DNA of 64,000 nucleotides from Eunapius fragilis (GCA_963681505.1 OY811983.1:2097018-2161017); one strand, 5' to 3'; positions 1-11,012 are shown, numbered from the stretch's first letter. A program made the numbers and translations. Notes: a model not told the origin generated them from the sequence alone.

Positions 1-399
1 GTCAACACGAGGATCGAATTTGTTCACAACCTGTGCACTGCGTCCCTGTTCACCGAAATAAACAGCAATGTATGGCCAAATGCAAATGGCTATACACCTG
101 TGTTCCTTAAATAGCGTGGTGGCCATTAGGAAGAGGCTTGCACAGGGAAGGAGTGAACTGTGTTGCAGCCATACAGTCACTTATACAGTGATTGTATATT
201 TATCAATCAAACAAACCACTCGTAATAAAATGAAGGCCGGATGTGTAACGTCAGCATTGTAAGCATAGCATAACACAACGTTTTCAGCTAAGTCAACTGC
301 ATTTTAAAATGCGAAGGTTAGAACACTACGTTGGGAAGGAACTCAAAACTGATAAGGAGCATTCAGAGCGTGAAATTGTACACCCTATTCTAGACACTG

Positions 400-401
400 A
401 A

Positions 402-488
<87 letters not shown>
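400..488. repeat. (CA)n microsatellite
   Basis: About 89 bp of almost pure CA dinucleotide, starting a few bases inside the intron after the exon at 497-636. Confidence 0.97.
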
Positions 489-490
<2 letters not shown>

Positions 491-496
491 GCATAC

Positions 497-3400
497 CCCT
501 GCTCCAGCACTGGACTTCCCAGGTTTTTTAGGTTTCTTCTCTTTGGTCTTGGCAGCAAGACTAACAAGCTGCAGGGCATCCATGAAGCCAGAGCTCTCTA
601 CCAACCCTTTTGCCTTGCCATTCCCCCTGTCATCAGCTGTGGCATAAAGAGATGACAACTAATCTAAGCCAGTTTATTTACATGTATGTATTATTTACAG
701 ACTTTAGATGTTTGAGGCGAGGGGATGCTTTTAATACAATCTACTTGCACCATTACAAGTACACAGTGTACTGAGCTTTTCTATTTGCGAAGAAATTATT
801 TTATTGCAGTTCACAGCACTAATGTATCTCTCTACACATCCTCACTAGCTGGGAGAAAGAAAAAAAAAAGCTCCCCGGCCGGGAATTGAACCCGGGTCTT
901 CCACGTGACAGGCGGAGATACTAACCACTATACTACCGAGGATCTCCACGGATTTCATCGTGGGTGGCTATCAGGTTTGACACAAATCATAAAAATGTTC
1001 ATATACTTCTGGAAGCACATGTGACTGTTGTAACAGTACTCCGTGCATGCCATTGAACTCCAAATGCAACCAACGTGATTCTATTGGTTGCGGGGTGGGG
1101 GTGTCCCATGGAAGGTAGGACGTGCATGCCATTGAACTCCAAATGCAACCAACGTGATTCTATTGGTTGCGGGGTGGGGGTGTCCCATGGAAGGTAGGAC
1201 ATGCCTGAGTGAGCGTGTCCAGTACTAAAATGTTTTTCAAGGTACAAAATAGTTTTTATTTTTTTATTTTTAATAATTATATATTCCTCTCTTGGAGCTA
1301 AATACTTCTTTGTTCCCATAGCATGTGAGTCTCTTGGTGTGTTTGGTGCTGAAACATTGTCCTTTCTTAAGGACCTTGGCCATCGTCTGCACAAAACCAC
1401 TGGAGACTCACAATCCTACCAATTCTTACTCCAGCGCCTTTCTGTGGCAATCCAGAGAGGAAATTCTACCTCCGTCTTGGGAACATTAAGTTCCTTTGAT
1501 GGTTTAGATGACTTTTAGTTCTGTGTGCGAGTGATCGAGTGTGTTAGTGTGCCAGTACATTGTATATGTTAGGTTGTGTTGTTGTTAGCCATATATGTTA
1601 GTTTATATAATAATGTAGTTCTGTATGTGCATTTATTCCTTTCATGTATGAAAAAAAAAAAAAAAAAAAACGATTATTTAATAAATAAAAAAGCTCCCCG
1701 GCCGGGAATTGAACCCGGGTCTTCCACGTGACAGGCGGAGATACTAACCACTATACTACCGAGGATTCACACAATCCGTATTTCCTATTATAGAAGAATT
1801 GCTTTTACCTGTTTGGGTTGGTGATTCTTTGTTTTGCATATCCTTGTTTTCTCTAACCTCTTTGGCTTTCTTTTCCGGTGGTAGTTGGCCCTTCTGAAGT
1901 AAAATATCTCTGTATGGGTGAAGTCACCAGTGTAACATTGTAGTTCCATCAGTATGGGGGTCACAACATGCTAAACGAAACCTCAACAGACCTAGGTCTC
2001 TTTAGCACCTTCTCCATCGGTTTTCCAAGTGCTACCAAGGGTCCAGGTGGAGGCAGAGATTCCATTGGAGGGCTTGGGATTTGCTTCCCTTTCTTTGAAT
2101 CTTTCTTTGGGATCCTCTCTAGTTTGTGGACTGGCTTGGGTTCACCATTCACCTTATCGTCGTTGGACTTCACACCTTTGACTGGTTGTACAGGAATAAA
2201 AGGCAGAAGCAGTGGTTCCAGTGGTTGTGTGTGGGGGAAAAGTAGCAGATAAGAAGTGACAACAGCATGTCATGACGATGGCATCTCTGGCATTTTCCAC
2301 CCCCAAAAGGTGAGATAGTTTAGTGATTATCAGGACAGTAACTCTAATGCATATGGAGATTGCTGCCACAAAATGAGGTGATATTCCAGGAAGGAGCATC
2401 AAAATTGATGCATGCAATCACAGGCGTCCACTCGATGGGGCAGAGGGGGGGGGGGGGGGGGGGGGGGCATTTGCCCACCCCTGAATACCCCAACTAATAA
2501 ATATTTTAGTGTTGCACACACATATGCATAAGCACATACACACACATACTTGTTTGCCCTTCTCTAAATATTGCCATCCATTTCTCCAGCAGATCATTTG
2601 CTAGTTTGCTCACTTCTATATAAAAAAATGGAGGCAACATCATATTGTACAGATACACAGATGAGGCTACGCACCTATGCAGTACTACTATATGAAAGCT
2701 TTTTATTGCCATACTTCACAACAGTGTTTACTAGTTTTTATCAATTATCAGTTTCTTTTTATGCTGTTCACATCAAGGCCATAGTGAGACCTGATGTTGG
2801 CTTTTGCATTGAAGAGAAATGAAAACAAAACAAAAAAAAAACTGATTTACCACAAAATATGGCCAAAACATATAACATGTATCTACTCCACGGATCTCCA
2901 CATACATTGTTTAAAACAGAAAATAGACACGTCACTCATAATGCTCTCAGCAAAGTACCTTCACTTTCATGTTTGGTAAGCTGTTTTATCAATTTTCCCA
3001 TGTTTCCCTGTTAAGACAAGCAAAGACTTAGAGAGGTGAACAACAGCCACAATATCTTCTGTCTAAACACCAAGGACAGCACCCTTGCTCACCTGCTTAA
3101 GTGAAGAAACTGAGACAGGCAGCTTCTGTAATACCTACACCAACCAACAGCAACAAATCAAAACAACCTTCGGTGGACACATCCGAAAAAGAAGAAAAAA
3201 AAGTATTGCAAGCCACAAGGCTAATAACAATGCATTCACACATGCTCCAGTTGTGGTCTATGTTGTGTTGTTAGTTTTAATTTAACAGTATCACTAGCAG
3301 GTTACCTGCAGTATCTCTGCCATTAATGGAGCATTTGCCACTGTCTTGGCATCCATCAACCACATATTAAGAATGGACCAGCCTCCTGACTCCATAAACC

Positions 3401-3672
3401 TGAGGCAGCATAAAAGGGAAATTTACCTGACACAGATGCACACCCCCTTCATGTGTATGCATGTAGACTGCCTACTACTTACGTGCTTAGAGTGGAATGA
3501 GATTTGGTTGCCTTGAGGATATTCAGGAATGTGCACTTCTTTGCCATCATGTGAGACTCCTTCATTGCACTATTTCACATACACACACGTAACACAAACA
3601 CACACACACATATCTATGAAAGTACTATATCAAGTATCGTTCCTCATAATTTCACTGTGAAAAACATCCATA

Positions 3673-3721
<49 letters not shown>

Positions 3722-4008
3722 ATGCAATAGGTATATCCACGTACTAAGGTATGCTCATAAGGACTTGACTTAGTCTTAATCAGCTCCTGCATCCTTACCC
3801 CTTACCTCACAACACTGTGGACTTCTTGTGCATTTTTGATGCAGCCACTCTGTCCTAAGTACTGCTCCAGCTGGTCCAAAATGGCAGCTACGCATTCCTC
3901 CTTTGATCAAAGGGTGGGATGGGAAATACAAAGACCATTGGCCATCTAGATGTAATTTTATGGGCTCTAACGCGAAAAACAACTTACTGAAGGGAAACCG
4001 GTCGTCAT
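497..4008 (-). CDS. PPP1R10: PNUTS-like PP1 regulatory subunit 10 (5' part, 3' end outside window)
   Basis: PNUTS is a nuclear scaffold that targets protein phosphatase 1 to chromatin and the transcription termination machinery. Ten exons read in phase on the minus strand: 3988-4008, 3806-3900, 3483-3569, 3306-3399, 3093-3134, 2959-3007, 2550-2612, 1982-2181, 1809-1893 and 497-636 (292 codons). Exons 2-7 encode a TFIIS N-terminal (LW) domain, with stretches such as ILDQLEQYLGQSGCIKNAQE, KKCTFLNILKATKS, FMESGGWSILNMWL and NMGKLIKQLTKHESE that fit the PNUTS N-terminus in order. A basic, proline-rich linker follows. Exon 497-636 carries GFMDALQL then a lysine-rich run, matching the conserved GF(L/M)DAL block of PNUTS. 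The PP1-docking motif and zinc finger would lie left of the window. The start ATG at 4008 lies in a 21-nt first exon with a strong GTAAGT donor. Least certain are exon 1 and the 1982 donor (GTTTCG). Domain placement is strong; orthology is inferred. Confidence 0.83.
861..870 (-). terminator. Pol III terminator of tRNA-Asp copy 1
   Basis: Immediately 3' of the tRNA on the minus strand is a C followed by at least nine T residues, an ordinary RNA polymerase III termination tract. Confidence 0.85.
871..942 (-). tRNA. tRNA-Asp (GTC), intronic copy 1
   Basis: A complete 72-nt cloverleaf reads on the minus strand, beginning TCCTCGGTAGTATAGTGG and ending CCGGGGAG. The anticodon loop CTGTCAC gives anticodon GTC. 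The T arm GGGTTCAATTCCC (B box) and the A-box-like D arm are intact, and the acceptor stem pairs TCCTCGG with CCGGGGA. It lies in the same orientation as, and inside an intron of, the PNUTS-like gene. Confidence 0.97.
1042..1199. repeat. 79-bp tandem duplication containing an 8-bp inverted repeat
   Basis: Two near-identical 79-bp units start at 1042 and 1121. Each contains GCAACCAA and TTGGTTGC separated by about 10 bp, so each unit can fold into a small hairpin. It lies between the two tRNA-Asp genes. Confidence 0.9.
1281..1518 (+). mobile_element. C-terminal coding remnant of a retroelement
   Basis: A plus-strand reading frame ends in TAG at 1516-1518. It contains KYFFVPIACESLGVFGAETL and later LLQRLSVAIQRGNSTSV. 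This spacing, (F)(V/I)P(x)A(x)E(S/T)xGxxG followed by LFQRLSVAxxRGNA, is the C-terminus commonly seen in reverse-transcriptase polyproteins of invertebrates. The rest of the element is not visible. A run of about 20 A at 1651-1670 lies downstream on the same strand and may be its poly(A) tail, abutting tRNA-Asp copy 2. The frame is antisense to the host PNUTS-like gene. Confidence 0.75.
1683..1693 (-). terminator. Pol III terminator of tRNA-Asp copy 2
   Basis: Downstream of the tRNA on the minus strand is C followed by six T and a further T-rich run (CTTTTTTATTT), a functional-looking Pol III terminator. Confidence 0.8.
1694..1765 (-). tRNA. tRNA-Asp (GTC), intronic copy 2
   Basis: Identical over all 72 nt to the copy at 871-942, with the same strand, anticodon and promoter boxes. 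The flanking sequences differ, so the duplicated unit is essentially the gene and its T tract. Its 5' end is 43 bp from the 1809 splice donor of the host gene. Confidence 0.97.
3675..3719. repeat. (CA)n microsatellite
   Basis: Pure CA tract in the intron between the second and third exons of the PNUTS-like gene. Confidence 0.95.
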
Positions 4009-4693
4009 TTGTCTATTACGTACCGCAGCGTTTCTACATAGTTTCAGATAGGGGAGAAAAGGAAACGATGACGGTAAACGTGCCTATCCTTCCCAAGAGA
4101 GAACACATGCAGATGTAGAAGCATGGCCTTCAAGAGCTTATGCTCGTCTCTTGGTAATTTATCCTAAAACGCGCGAAAGTTGTGGACAGCTGCTGGCTAC
4201 ACAATTAAAGGCAACGCGCCATAGGGTGAATTCATATGGCTATTTCACCCTCATACGGTACCACGGCATTTGACAAAGACCAACTGACCGATAATACACA
4301 ACGCGACCGCGTGTTATTATGAACCTTAATCGGTTCTGCTCTCACCAAGTTTATCAAAAGGTAGTCCAAATGCCTAAAAAAAGTGCTCCCTCAGCCCTGA
4401 ACGTGAATTAGCCCAACAATTTCTTTTCAGTTCACAAAAGGAACTGACTATTGGACTGTCAACTAATGACAAATACAATCACGGCTTGGCTGCTTGATCT
4501 TCAAATTTGCTTCACTTCACAGCGTTCTGCCGATACCGGTCTTCAGACTAAACTGTTGGTTATTTGCCTTCAAATTCTCACAAGCACTACGTACAGACAG
4601 CCATCTTACCACATCGTTACACAGTTGAAACGCATGCGCAACAATACCGTAATTAAAAAAATTACACGATGGCTATATAATTACGCGGTCTGC
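4009..4693. promoter_or_regulatory. Divergent 5' region between PNUTS-like gene and the 4694 gene
   Basis: 685 bp separate the two start codons, which point away from each other. No TATA box or recognisable factor site stands out. The region is unique sequence with a GTGAGA donor-like site on the minus strand near 4350 that could end an untranslated exon. Confidence 0.4.
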
Positions 4694-5293
4694 ATGAAGC
4701 GGTTGGAAGAAGTTATAAGCTCGCTGCAGCAAGAACTGCAAAAAATTCAACAATGCAGGGCAAAGGAATGCGTTTCATGGTACGTGTAGGCAATGCTAGG
4801 CACCAGGCTACATAACATATCATCCCAGGCCGTGGGTGTGTACGAAAGTTATGAGACTTCTCTCAGAGTAAGTAAATGCTTCTGTAATCTTTAAACGTTG
4901 ACTCTACTGTTAAGATACCCGTCAGGCATTACTCGTGCCATTTTACTATCGGAACTTCATCAAGCGTTACAAGCAAATGTAATTTTTAATTGTCAATTTT
5001 AAAAAGTGGCAGTTATGATGAGAAGTTGTTCTTCGTGTTTTCCCTTTCTCTGCAGTCTTGGCGTACCCGACTGGCCTTTCAGAGAGGTGGCCGTTCATCA
5101 CATAAGAGTAACGTTTGTGTATTTTTATAATCTTGTCAAGTCCAAGCTAGTGTGTCTGCCTGTAGGGGTGGAGATAGCATCCGTGCTAGATAGTAAGAGC
5201 GTTGGATACATTGATGTTCTGAATGTGACTGTTACACGATGCTATGACATTCCTGGCACAACTACCAGTATCCTCATTGGACCAACAGAATAG
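4694..5293 (+). CDS. Two-exon gene for a small unrecognised protein
   Basis: Exons 4694-4779 and 5056-5293 join in phase (GTACGT donor, pyrimidine-rich TCTGCAG acceptor) to give 107 residues and a TAG stop. The N-terminal 28 residues form a heptad-like helix (MKRLEEVISSLQQELQKIQQ) likely to be a coiled coil. The remainder alternates hydrophobic residues as in beta strands (VAVHHIRVTFVYFYNL, VGYIDVLNVTVTRCYDI). I do not recognise a family. No signal peptide or membrane segment is evident. An in-frame upstream ATG (MRNNT...) exists; I chose 4694 because the coiled coil begins there. It starts 685 bp from, and diverges from, the PNUTS-like gene. It could also be the 5' end of a longer gene, but the frame closes at 5293. 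Confidence 0.55.
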
Positions 5294-5525
5294 CCCAAGA
5301 GCTAATAATCGTTGTTTGGCACATTTAGGTGCACATAAGGCTTATGTCCTTCACCACTGTTAAAAGAGTTGGTTTATTTGACTGATAGTGGAGGCCTCAA
5401 CAGTAGTCGTGGCATAGAAATGTACTTGCATAAGAAATTCTACGACAAGTTGGAAGATCTCATGGTTGGGGGCTTTAGTAGATAGCGCGTTTGGATTTGA
5501 TCTTAATGATTTCTCTTCAACCTCA
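5294..5525. other. Gap between two plus-strand genes
   Basis: A possible short first exon (ATG at 5418, encoding MYLHKKFYDKLEDLM before a GT) would splice in phase 0 to the exon at 5526. Nothing else is visible. Confidence 0.25.
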
Positions 5526-8500
5526 GTCATGTCCTATGAGGATGACATGCAATCGATTTGTCCCTACTCTCGGCGTACCTAATAGTTCATCACTCAGGCT
5601 CCTACCATCTGAACATGTAATTATCCTGCTGCCATCAGAAAGCACATGCAGTCTGGAGAACAGGTATGTGTGTGCATGTGTACCTGTGTTATGTGTGTGT
5701 GTGTGTGTTGTGCTGTGTGCATGTGTACCTGTGTTATGTGTGTTGTGCTGTGTGTTGTGTTGTGTGTGTGTGTGTGCCTGTGTGTATTATGCTGTGGTAA
5801 TTGGATAGAGCGTGAAATTTTAGCAGAAGTGCAAGAATATGAGAAGAATGGAAAATGCTTCTAATGTGCAAATTCAAATCATGTACTGGTTACAGCAGTC
5901 AGATTCAGCCTGAACAGAGTTTGTTTGCACTGACATGGGATGCTTTGTAAACAAATTATAAAATATTAAGTATCTTGTGTGTTCAATTTTTTTTGTTTTT
6001 TTGTTTTTGCTTTATTTTGGCATGGGAATGAGGAATGCAGGCGTTGAGGATGATTAATAGCTAAACCTAATACATTTAGCACAATGAGAAACCTGATTAC
6101 CCCAATTGTGTCATCACATTTCATGTGGCACCAGCAATGTGATGCAGTTGTCCCTTGCAGACTTGCAAAGTGATCTGAATTAATACCTTGGTCTGTGATT
6201 ATTTATTCCATACCACTTCATTAGTTGTTAATTCACTGGTACATGTTGCCCTTGCACGCTCACACACGCACACACACACACACACACGCACACACACACA
6301 CACACAGTAGACTAGGTTGGAGGGTTGTAGAGGCTATTTTTAAAATCTTATTGTTCGGGCCAGGTTTATTCCCATATATTCAGTGGAGCAAAGCACCATC
6401 CTTGAACCCTGCTACATCCATAATGTGGCAGCTGAGGTTAGACCTGTCCCTTGCAGTACACATAAGTCTCATCCCTCTTGCCTCCTATGTTTCAGGTTGC
6501 CAAGATAGAGACGGAGGAAGTGGTGCATTCTTCTGAAGGCAATTCGTTTAGAAGGGTCGGCTGCTTATATAGCCCTCTTGATCAGAAGTGCTTGACGTCC
6601 TTCCCCTTCTGTTCTCTTGTTCTCTTATCACATTTCCTTAGCTAGTGGTTCAATTGAAAGGTGCTGGATCCTCACTCATACCCTTGGTCCTGTGGGATTC
6701 CTACATTAGTTTCATTAGGCTTTTTCAAGAGGTAAAGCTACACGTGTATCAGTGACACGCACACACACACCCCATACCCCCCTTCTTCATATGACCATGC
6801 AACATTCAGGGGGACGTGCTTTATTTGGAAAAGCCTTATGCCAAGCCTAACAGTGATGGATCATTTTGCCTGGAATACGGGCCTGGTACAGTGATCTATA
6901 TGAGACCCTTCCAGCCTAGGCAGGTAAGTACCCTGCCACTGATCTTAATTGTAGGATTAGGTAACCGGCCCCATATTCTCTTTCAGGAAATCGTGTCCAC
7001 CCAGCAATCCCATGAATTGATCTCAGTTCCAGTAGTAAAGACATTAGATGTGAGTCATGGTAGGGCGTTTTATTTATTTTAATTGGGGGGGGGGGGGGGG
7101 GGGGGGGTGTTTGTTGCATTTGCAATCTAATTACATAGGCATGGGGTGTTTGGCCAATGTCTTTATGCAGGGAAAGCTTGACTATTCGTCATACCCCTAC
7201 CGGATCCACATCGAGGAAATTGTTCCGGACCTGGTCAACGTAACTCTGATGTCCCTCTGCACCCGTATCTCAAAAATAGTGAGGGGAGGATCCTGTGATG
7301 TGTTCTGCCTTTGCCATCCAATGCAAACACATCAGTATGTCAGCTGTGCGTGTTTATGAATATGTTTCTATAGGAGGCGTTCAACAGTCAGGGCAGTGGT
7401 TATTCATCAGAAAGGTTTACACTGGAGCTGGCCAATTCTTTATGTAGGTATCAGCATACCTCTCTTTGAACCTCCCCTCCTGATATCACGCTGTCTGCAA
7501 ATGTGTTTCTAATAGCATCCATCAGTGTTGTAGTAGATGACCCCACCCACAAAGTCTTCAGAACGCTCCATACTAATCAGGTATGTGTGCCTTCTTCTTG
7601 ATGCTATGGTGATCCCTGTGTAGTTTGAGGTATGTGTGCCTTCTTCTTGATGCTATGGTGATCCCTGTGTGGTTTGGGGTATGTGTGCCTTCTTCTTGAT
7701 GCTATGGTGATCCCTGTGTAGTTGGTGCTGGTAGAGCCCATGTGATCTCCCTGTGTAGTTTGTGCTGGTATAGCCTGTGTAGTTGCATCAATGGAAGACC
7801 TGTTCAGATTCAATGGAACATGAACCCTTCTCCCTTCTGCTTGCAGTGTTTGGTTTTGGAGGGTTTGAGCTCGTGTGTTGGTGATGATGGTGGCAAACTA
7901 GTGCTTTGCAACATTGGTTCAGGAGCTCGTATATACAATGGTATGGTGACTACCAATCAAGGGAGTGGGGGTGTAGGGGAAAGACCTTTGTTTTGGGTGT
8001 GACTGCACAGTGTGGGATTCATGTTGTGGGCATATTTGCATGTGTTTTAGGGTGTGTGTGTGTATGTACAAGTTCGCATAGTACGTTACCTTTGTGATGT
8101 AATACATGTAACTGCAATGTGATGTTACATGTGTGTTATTGTTCTTCTCTTGAAGCAAGCTGCCTGCCTGGAAGGCTGCTCACACCGTATGTGTGTAATC
8201 ACAAGACCCTAGCTGAGGCCCGTGACGGAGATGATGTGGAGTTCACTGCTGTGGCAACTCTTTTATCATGGGACAACATATCTAGTCCCATACAACTGTG
8301 TCGTATCCTTGGTCCAGGTTGGGGGGGGGGGTATTGTTTAGAACCTCTGACCTGAGCATCAGGGAAATTATCCACCATGGTCTTGATTAAGGGGTTGACC
8401 CTTGACCTTGGGGGCTTGGCCCTTTTCAGACGGACTTTGTGGTCGCTCAAGCAGGAAGGCAGGCAAAACATTGGTGTGTGACCATTGCAGGTACTAAACA

Positions 8501-8816
8501 TTGCAGCCACAAATCCATGTGTTTAACCAAGTGTGCTTGGATTTGAATTTTGCAGCATAGCTGAACCATTAAGTGGGCTTCACGGTGCTGTTACGGATGT
8601 GTCAAGGAACATAGACGGTCCTGCATTTATGGGTGTGGCTAACACGTGTTCAAGGTGCAGTTGTAAAGATGTATGCTTGAAGTTCTTGATCAATAATCAA
8701 TTAAGTGCAGGTGGTTATGGATGTTCAACCTGGTTTCAGTGTTTGGTGATAAATCTGGGGACACATTACAAATGACCTTCACTTCAACTGCTGCAGCTGT
8801 TAGTTACATTATTGTG

Positions 8817-8873
<57 letters not shown>

Positions 8874-9870
8874 TTATTATATATAGGATTGTTGCAGCAA
8901 AAAGGGCCCTGACTCATAATTCTTCAAGTTTTCAAATCATTTGATATTCTTAGGGACACTTATGTCCTCTACAGCTTCTTTCTTACGCACTCTGTCCAAC
9001 ATGGAGTTACAGTGGCCTGAATTTTTATTTATGAGTACATTTTAATTGCATGCATCAGCTTTGATGCTCCTTCCTGGAAAACTTTATAATATCATGTTAG
9101 GTCCTAACGATCCCATATATACATTATGAGGGCAAGTTTTGTGGGAGGGTCATTAATTATTTCACACATCAGGTGTGGCAAACTCTCTTCCACTGATTAT
9201 GTTCCTGTATTATCAGTAAGGGTTGCCATAAATGACTTCATATTATTGATGACGATTGGCGCTAATTATGTTAATTGAAAAACGTCATAGACATTTTGAA
9301 TTTGCTTATTTTATATCCTTAGGGGTTTGCATGTGCTGTGGTTGATGACGCGTTGTTGTAATCACATGTTGTGTTAGCTGCTAAACATGCTACAGTACCG
9401 GCTCGATCACAGAGAAAATTAGCAGCTCGATCATAGAGAAAATAAAGCGTATACATTGGTAACTAAAGAACCATCAAGTGTTCATAGCAACCGCTATGAA
9501 AACTAATAGTTGGCTTAGTCCCAATGTATACGCTTTATTTTCTCTATGATCGAGCTGCTAATTTTCTCGATGATCGAACCGGTACTGTATGATAGTCGTA
9601 CCACATAAATGAATGTCATTTATGGCAACCCTTTGGCAACCCTTACGTCGAACTCTGATTATATGTGTCTGTGTGTGAGAGTTATATTGTGTTGTCCTAC
9701 AACAGAGCTTGCTTGGGTGCCTTCCTGATTACTTTGCTAACCTTTCCAGTGATGAGAGGGTTGATTCATTGGAGTGTGTGATCGGGAAAGATCTGTTGCT
9801 ATGTGTTACCAAGGTGAGTCAGTGCATGTACTGAATTGGGCTGGTCAGGTATACATTCCTTGTTCTCTTA

Positions 9871-9950
<80 letters not shown>

Positions 9951-10199
9951 ATGATAGGTGTTAGGCGGTTACCAGGTGAACTTGGCATGCAGAAAACCAT
10001 AATTGGCTTTAACATCTGTGACTGCGGTGGAATACTTTTCTCTGAACAGATGTGCATGGTGCACAATATCAAACAATACCCACACAGTGTAGCCATGCAT
10101 ATTTGCAGCCAATTTATGCATTACTCATCCTATAATGATTGCATTAACTTAAATAGATACTGGACAGTGTCCAGCAAAATCGACCTTCTGGAGTTCTAA
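5526..10199 (+). CDS. Unrecognised multi-exon gene, OB-fold-like pattern
   Basis: A phase-consistent block of exons is clear: 6810-6923, 6987-7049, 7171-7278, 7374-7443, 7516-7580, 7847-7940 and 8156-8311 (or 8317). Probable flanking exons are 5526-5661, 6496-6555, 8561-8654, 9706-9819 and a terminal exon from about 9995 to TAA at 10199; their joins are not all phase-consistent. The core encodes YGPGTVIYMRPFQPRQ, IHIEEIVPDLVNVTLMSLCT, RFTLELANSL, SISVVVDDPTHKVF, KLVLCNIGSGARIY and PIQLCRIL. Repeated strands around glycine-rich turns look like one or more OB folds of single-strand DNA binding proteins, but this is only a visual impression and no family is assigned. The last codons run into a degenerate MITE end (WTVSSKIDLLEF), so the present C-terminus may be transposon-derived. 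Existence of a gene is well supported; its ends and function are not. Confidence 0.6.
7085..7107. repeat. poly(G) tract
   Basis: An intronic run of about 23 G, a likely slippage site. Confidence 0.9.
7581..7724. repeat. 49-bp minisatellite, three copies, starting at a splice donor
   Basis: Units start at 7581, 7630 and 7679, each with GTATGTGTGCCTTCTTCTTG. The first unit's GTATGT is the donor of the exon ending at 7580, and later copies keep a donor-like (G/A)G|GTATGT. Confidence 0.9.
8812..8872. repeat. (TG)n microsatellite
   Basis: About 60 bp of nearly pure TG in an intron of the unrecognised gene. Confidence 0.95.
8885..9112. mobile_element. Diverged MITE related to the 14659-14897 element
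   Basis: It begins with GCAGCAAAAAGGGCCCT, then TCAAGTTTTCAAAT, CTTTCTTACGCAC, an ATGGAGTTACAG block and TTTGATGCTCCTTCCTGGAA. These occur in the same order as on the reverse strand of the element at 14659-14897. The right terminus is degraded. Confidence 0.6.
9391..9589. mobile_element. Palindromic MITE with about 70-bp inverted arms
   Basis: The left arm, TACAGTACCGGCTCGATCAC through to CGTATACATTGG, is repeated inverted at the right end (CCAATGTATACG through to CCGGTACTGTA). The arms are interrupted by only a few mismatches and a short loop region. TA at both ends is compatible with Tc1/mariner-type insertion. It has no coding capacity. Confidence 0.85.
9874..9948. repeat. (CA)n microsatellite
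   Basis: About 75 bp of pure CA shortly after the exon ending near 9819. Confidence 0.97.
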
Positions 10200-10760
10200 T
10201 TTTATCAACTATAAAAATTACATGTTACATAAACTGATCTGTATATCTTAGCAATCATACACCACTTTCAAATCTCTCCCACACCACTTTTCTCTTATGG
10301 ATACTGATACTGATTTTGGTGACCACTGTAGATATTTTTGGTGCTGTGGGTACAAAATTCACCAACCTATCTGGTTAGAATTCCAACTATCTGTCCTAAG
10401 AGCATCAAATTTGGTATTGTTATAACTAGGAGTTATGTAACTATTTAATGAATTGCTCAGATTGTTGACTTAATGTTGTCATCGTAAAATATGTTAACAT
10501 TTTTCTGCTCAATTCACACCCGTATATTGAATAGGACGTGGTTTGCTTACTTGAATCAAGCAAGAAATGGTGCACACAATTGCACAGCAATAATGGTCAA
10601 CGATAAATAGTGATCCTCTATACACATAATGAATTTGGTGAGGTTAGGACACTCAGTACCTAGAAATATGGGGGAATTCCATGTTGGCAAACTTTGTACC
10701 CACGGCAGCGGGGGAAAATGTCCAGAGCACCAAAATCAGTTTACTTAGTGTGGAAAACAC
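10160..10760. repeat. Dispersed repeat, related to 63180-63530
   Basis: It starts with the MITE-like end TGGACAGTGTCCAGCAAAAT. It shares ordered blocks with 63180-63530: CCCACACCA.TTTTCTCTTATGG, GTACAAAATTCACCAACC versus GTGCAAAGTTTGCTAATCC, and CTATTTAAT...TTGCTCAGAT...TTGACTTAATG. Probably a decayed non-autonomous element. It fills most of the tail-to-tail spacer before 11013. Confidence 0.55.
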
Positions 10761-11012
10761 ATGTAGGAGATTATACATCTCAATTCTCTGCTCTCAGCTA
10801 GTGAACGCTGCAAGTATCACAAGCATCTACATAGGTAGGTTAAACGCAGTCACGTAAGCAAATTCTTTTGATAAGGTCACAGCTATCTCCTGGTAATCAA
10901 CACTGTTGTATGGTAACTACTAACAACTGACATCAAAATAGAAAGTGTTATACATGTGTTGAGCATATCCGTAATGTATTGTTACTTGTATGTATTGCAT
11001 GTGCTAATAAGA

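Noticed and set aside
2440..2467. poly(G) run as a functional element
   Set aside because: Simple homopolymer, likely slippage-prone; no evidence of function.
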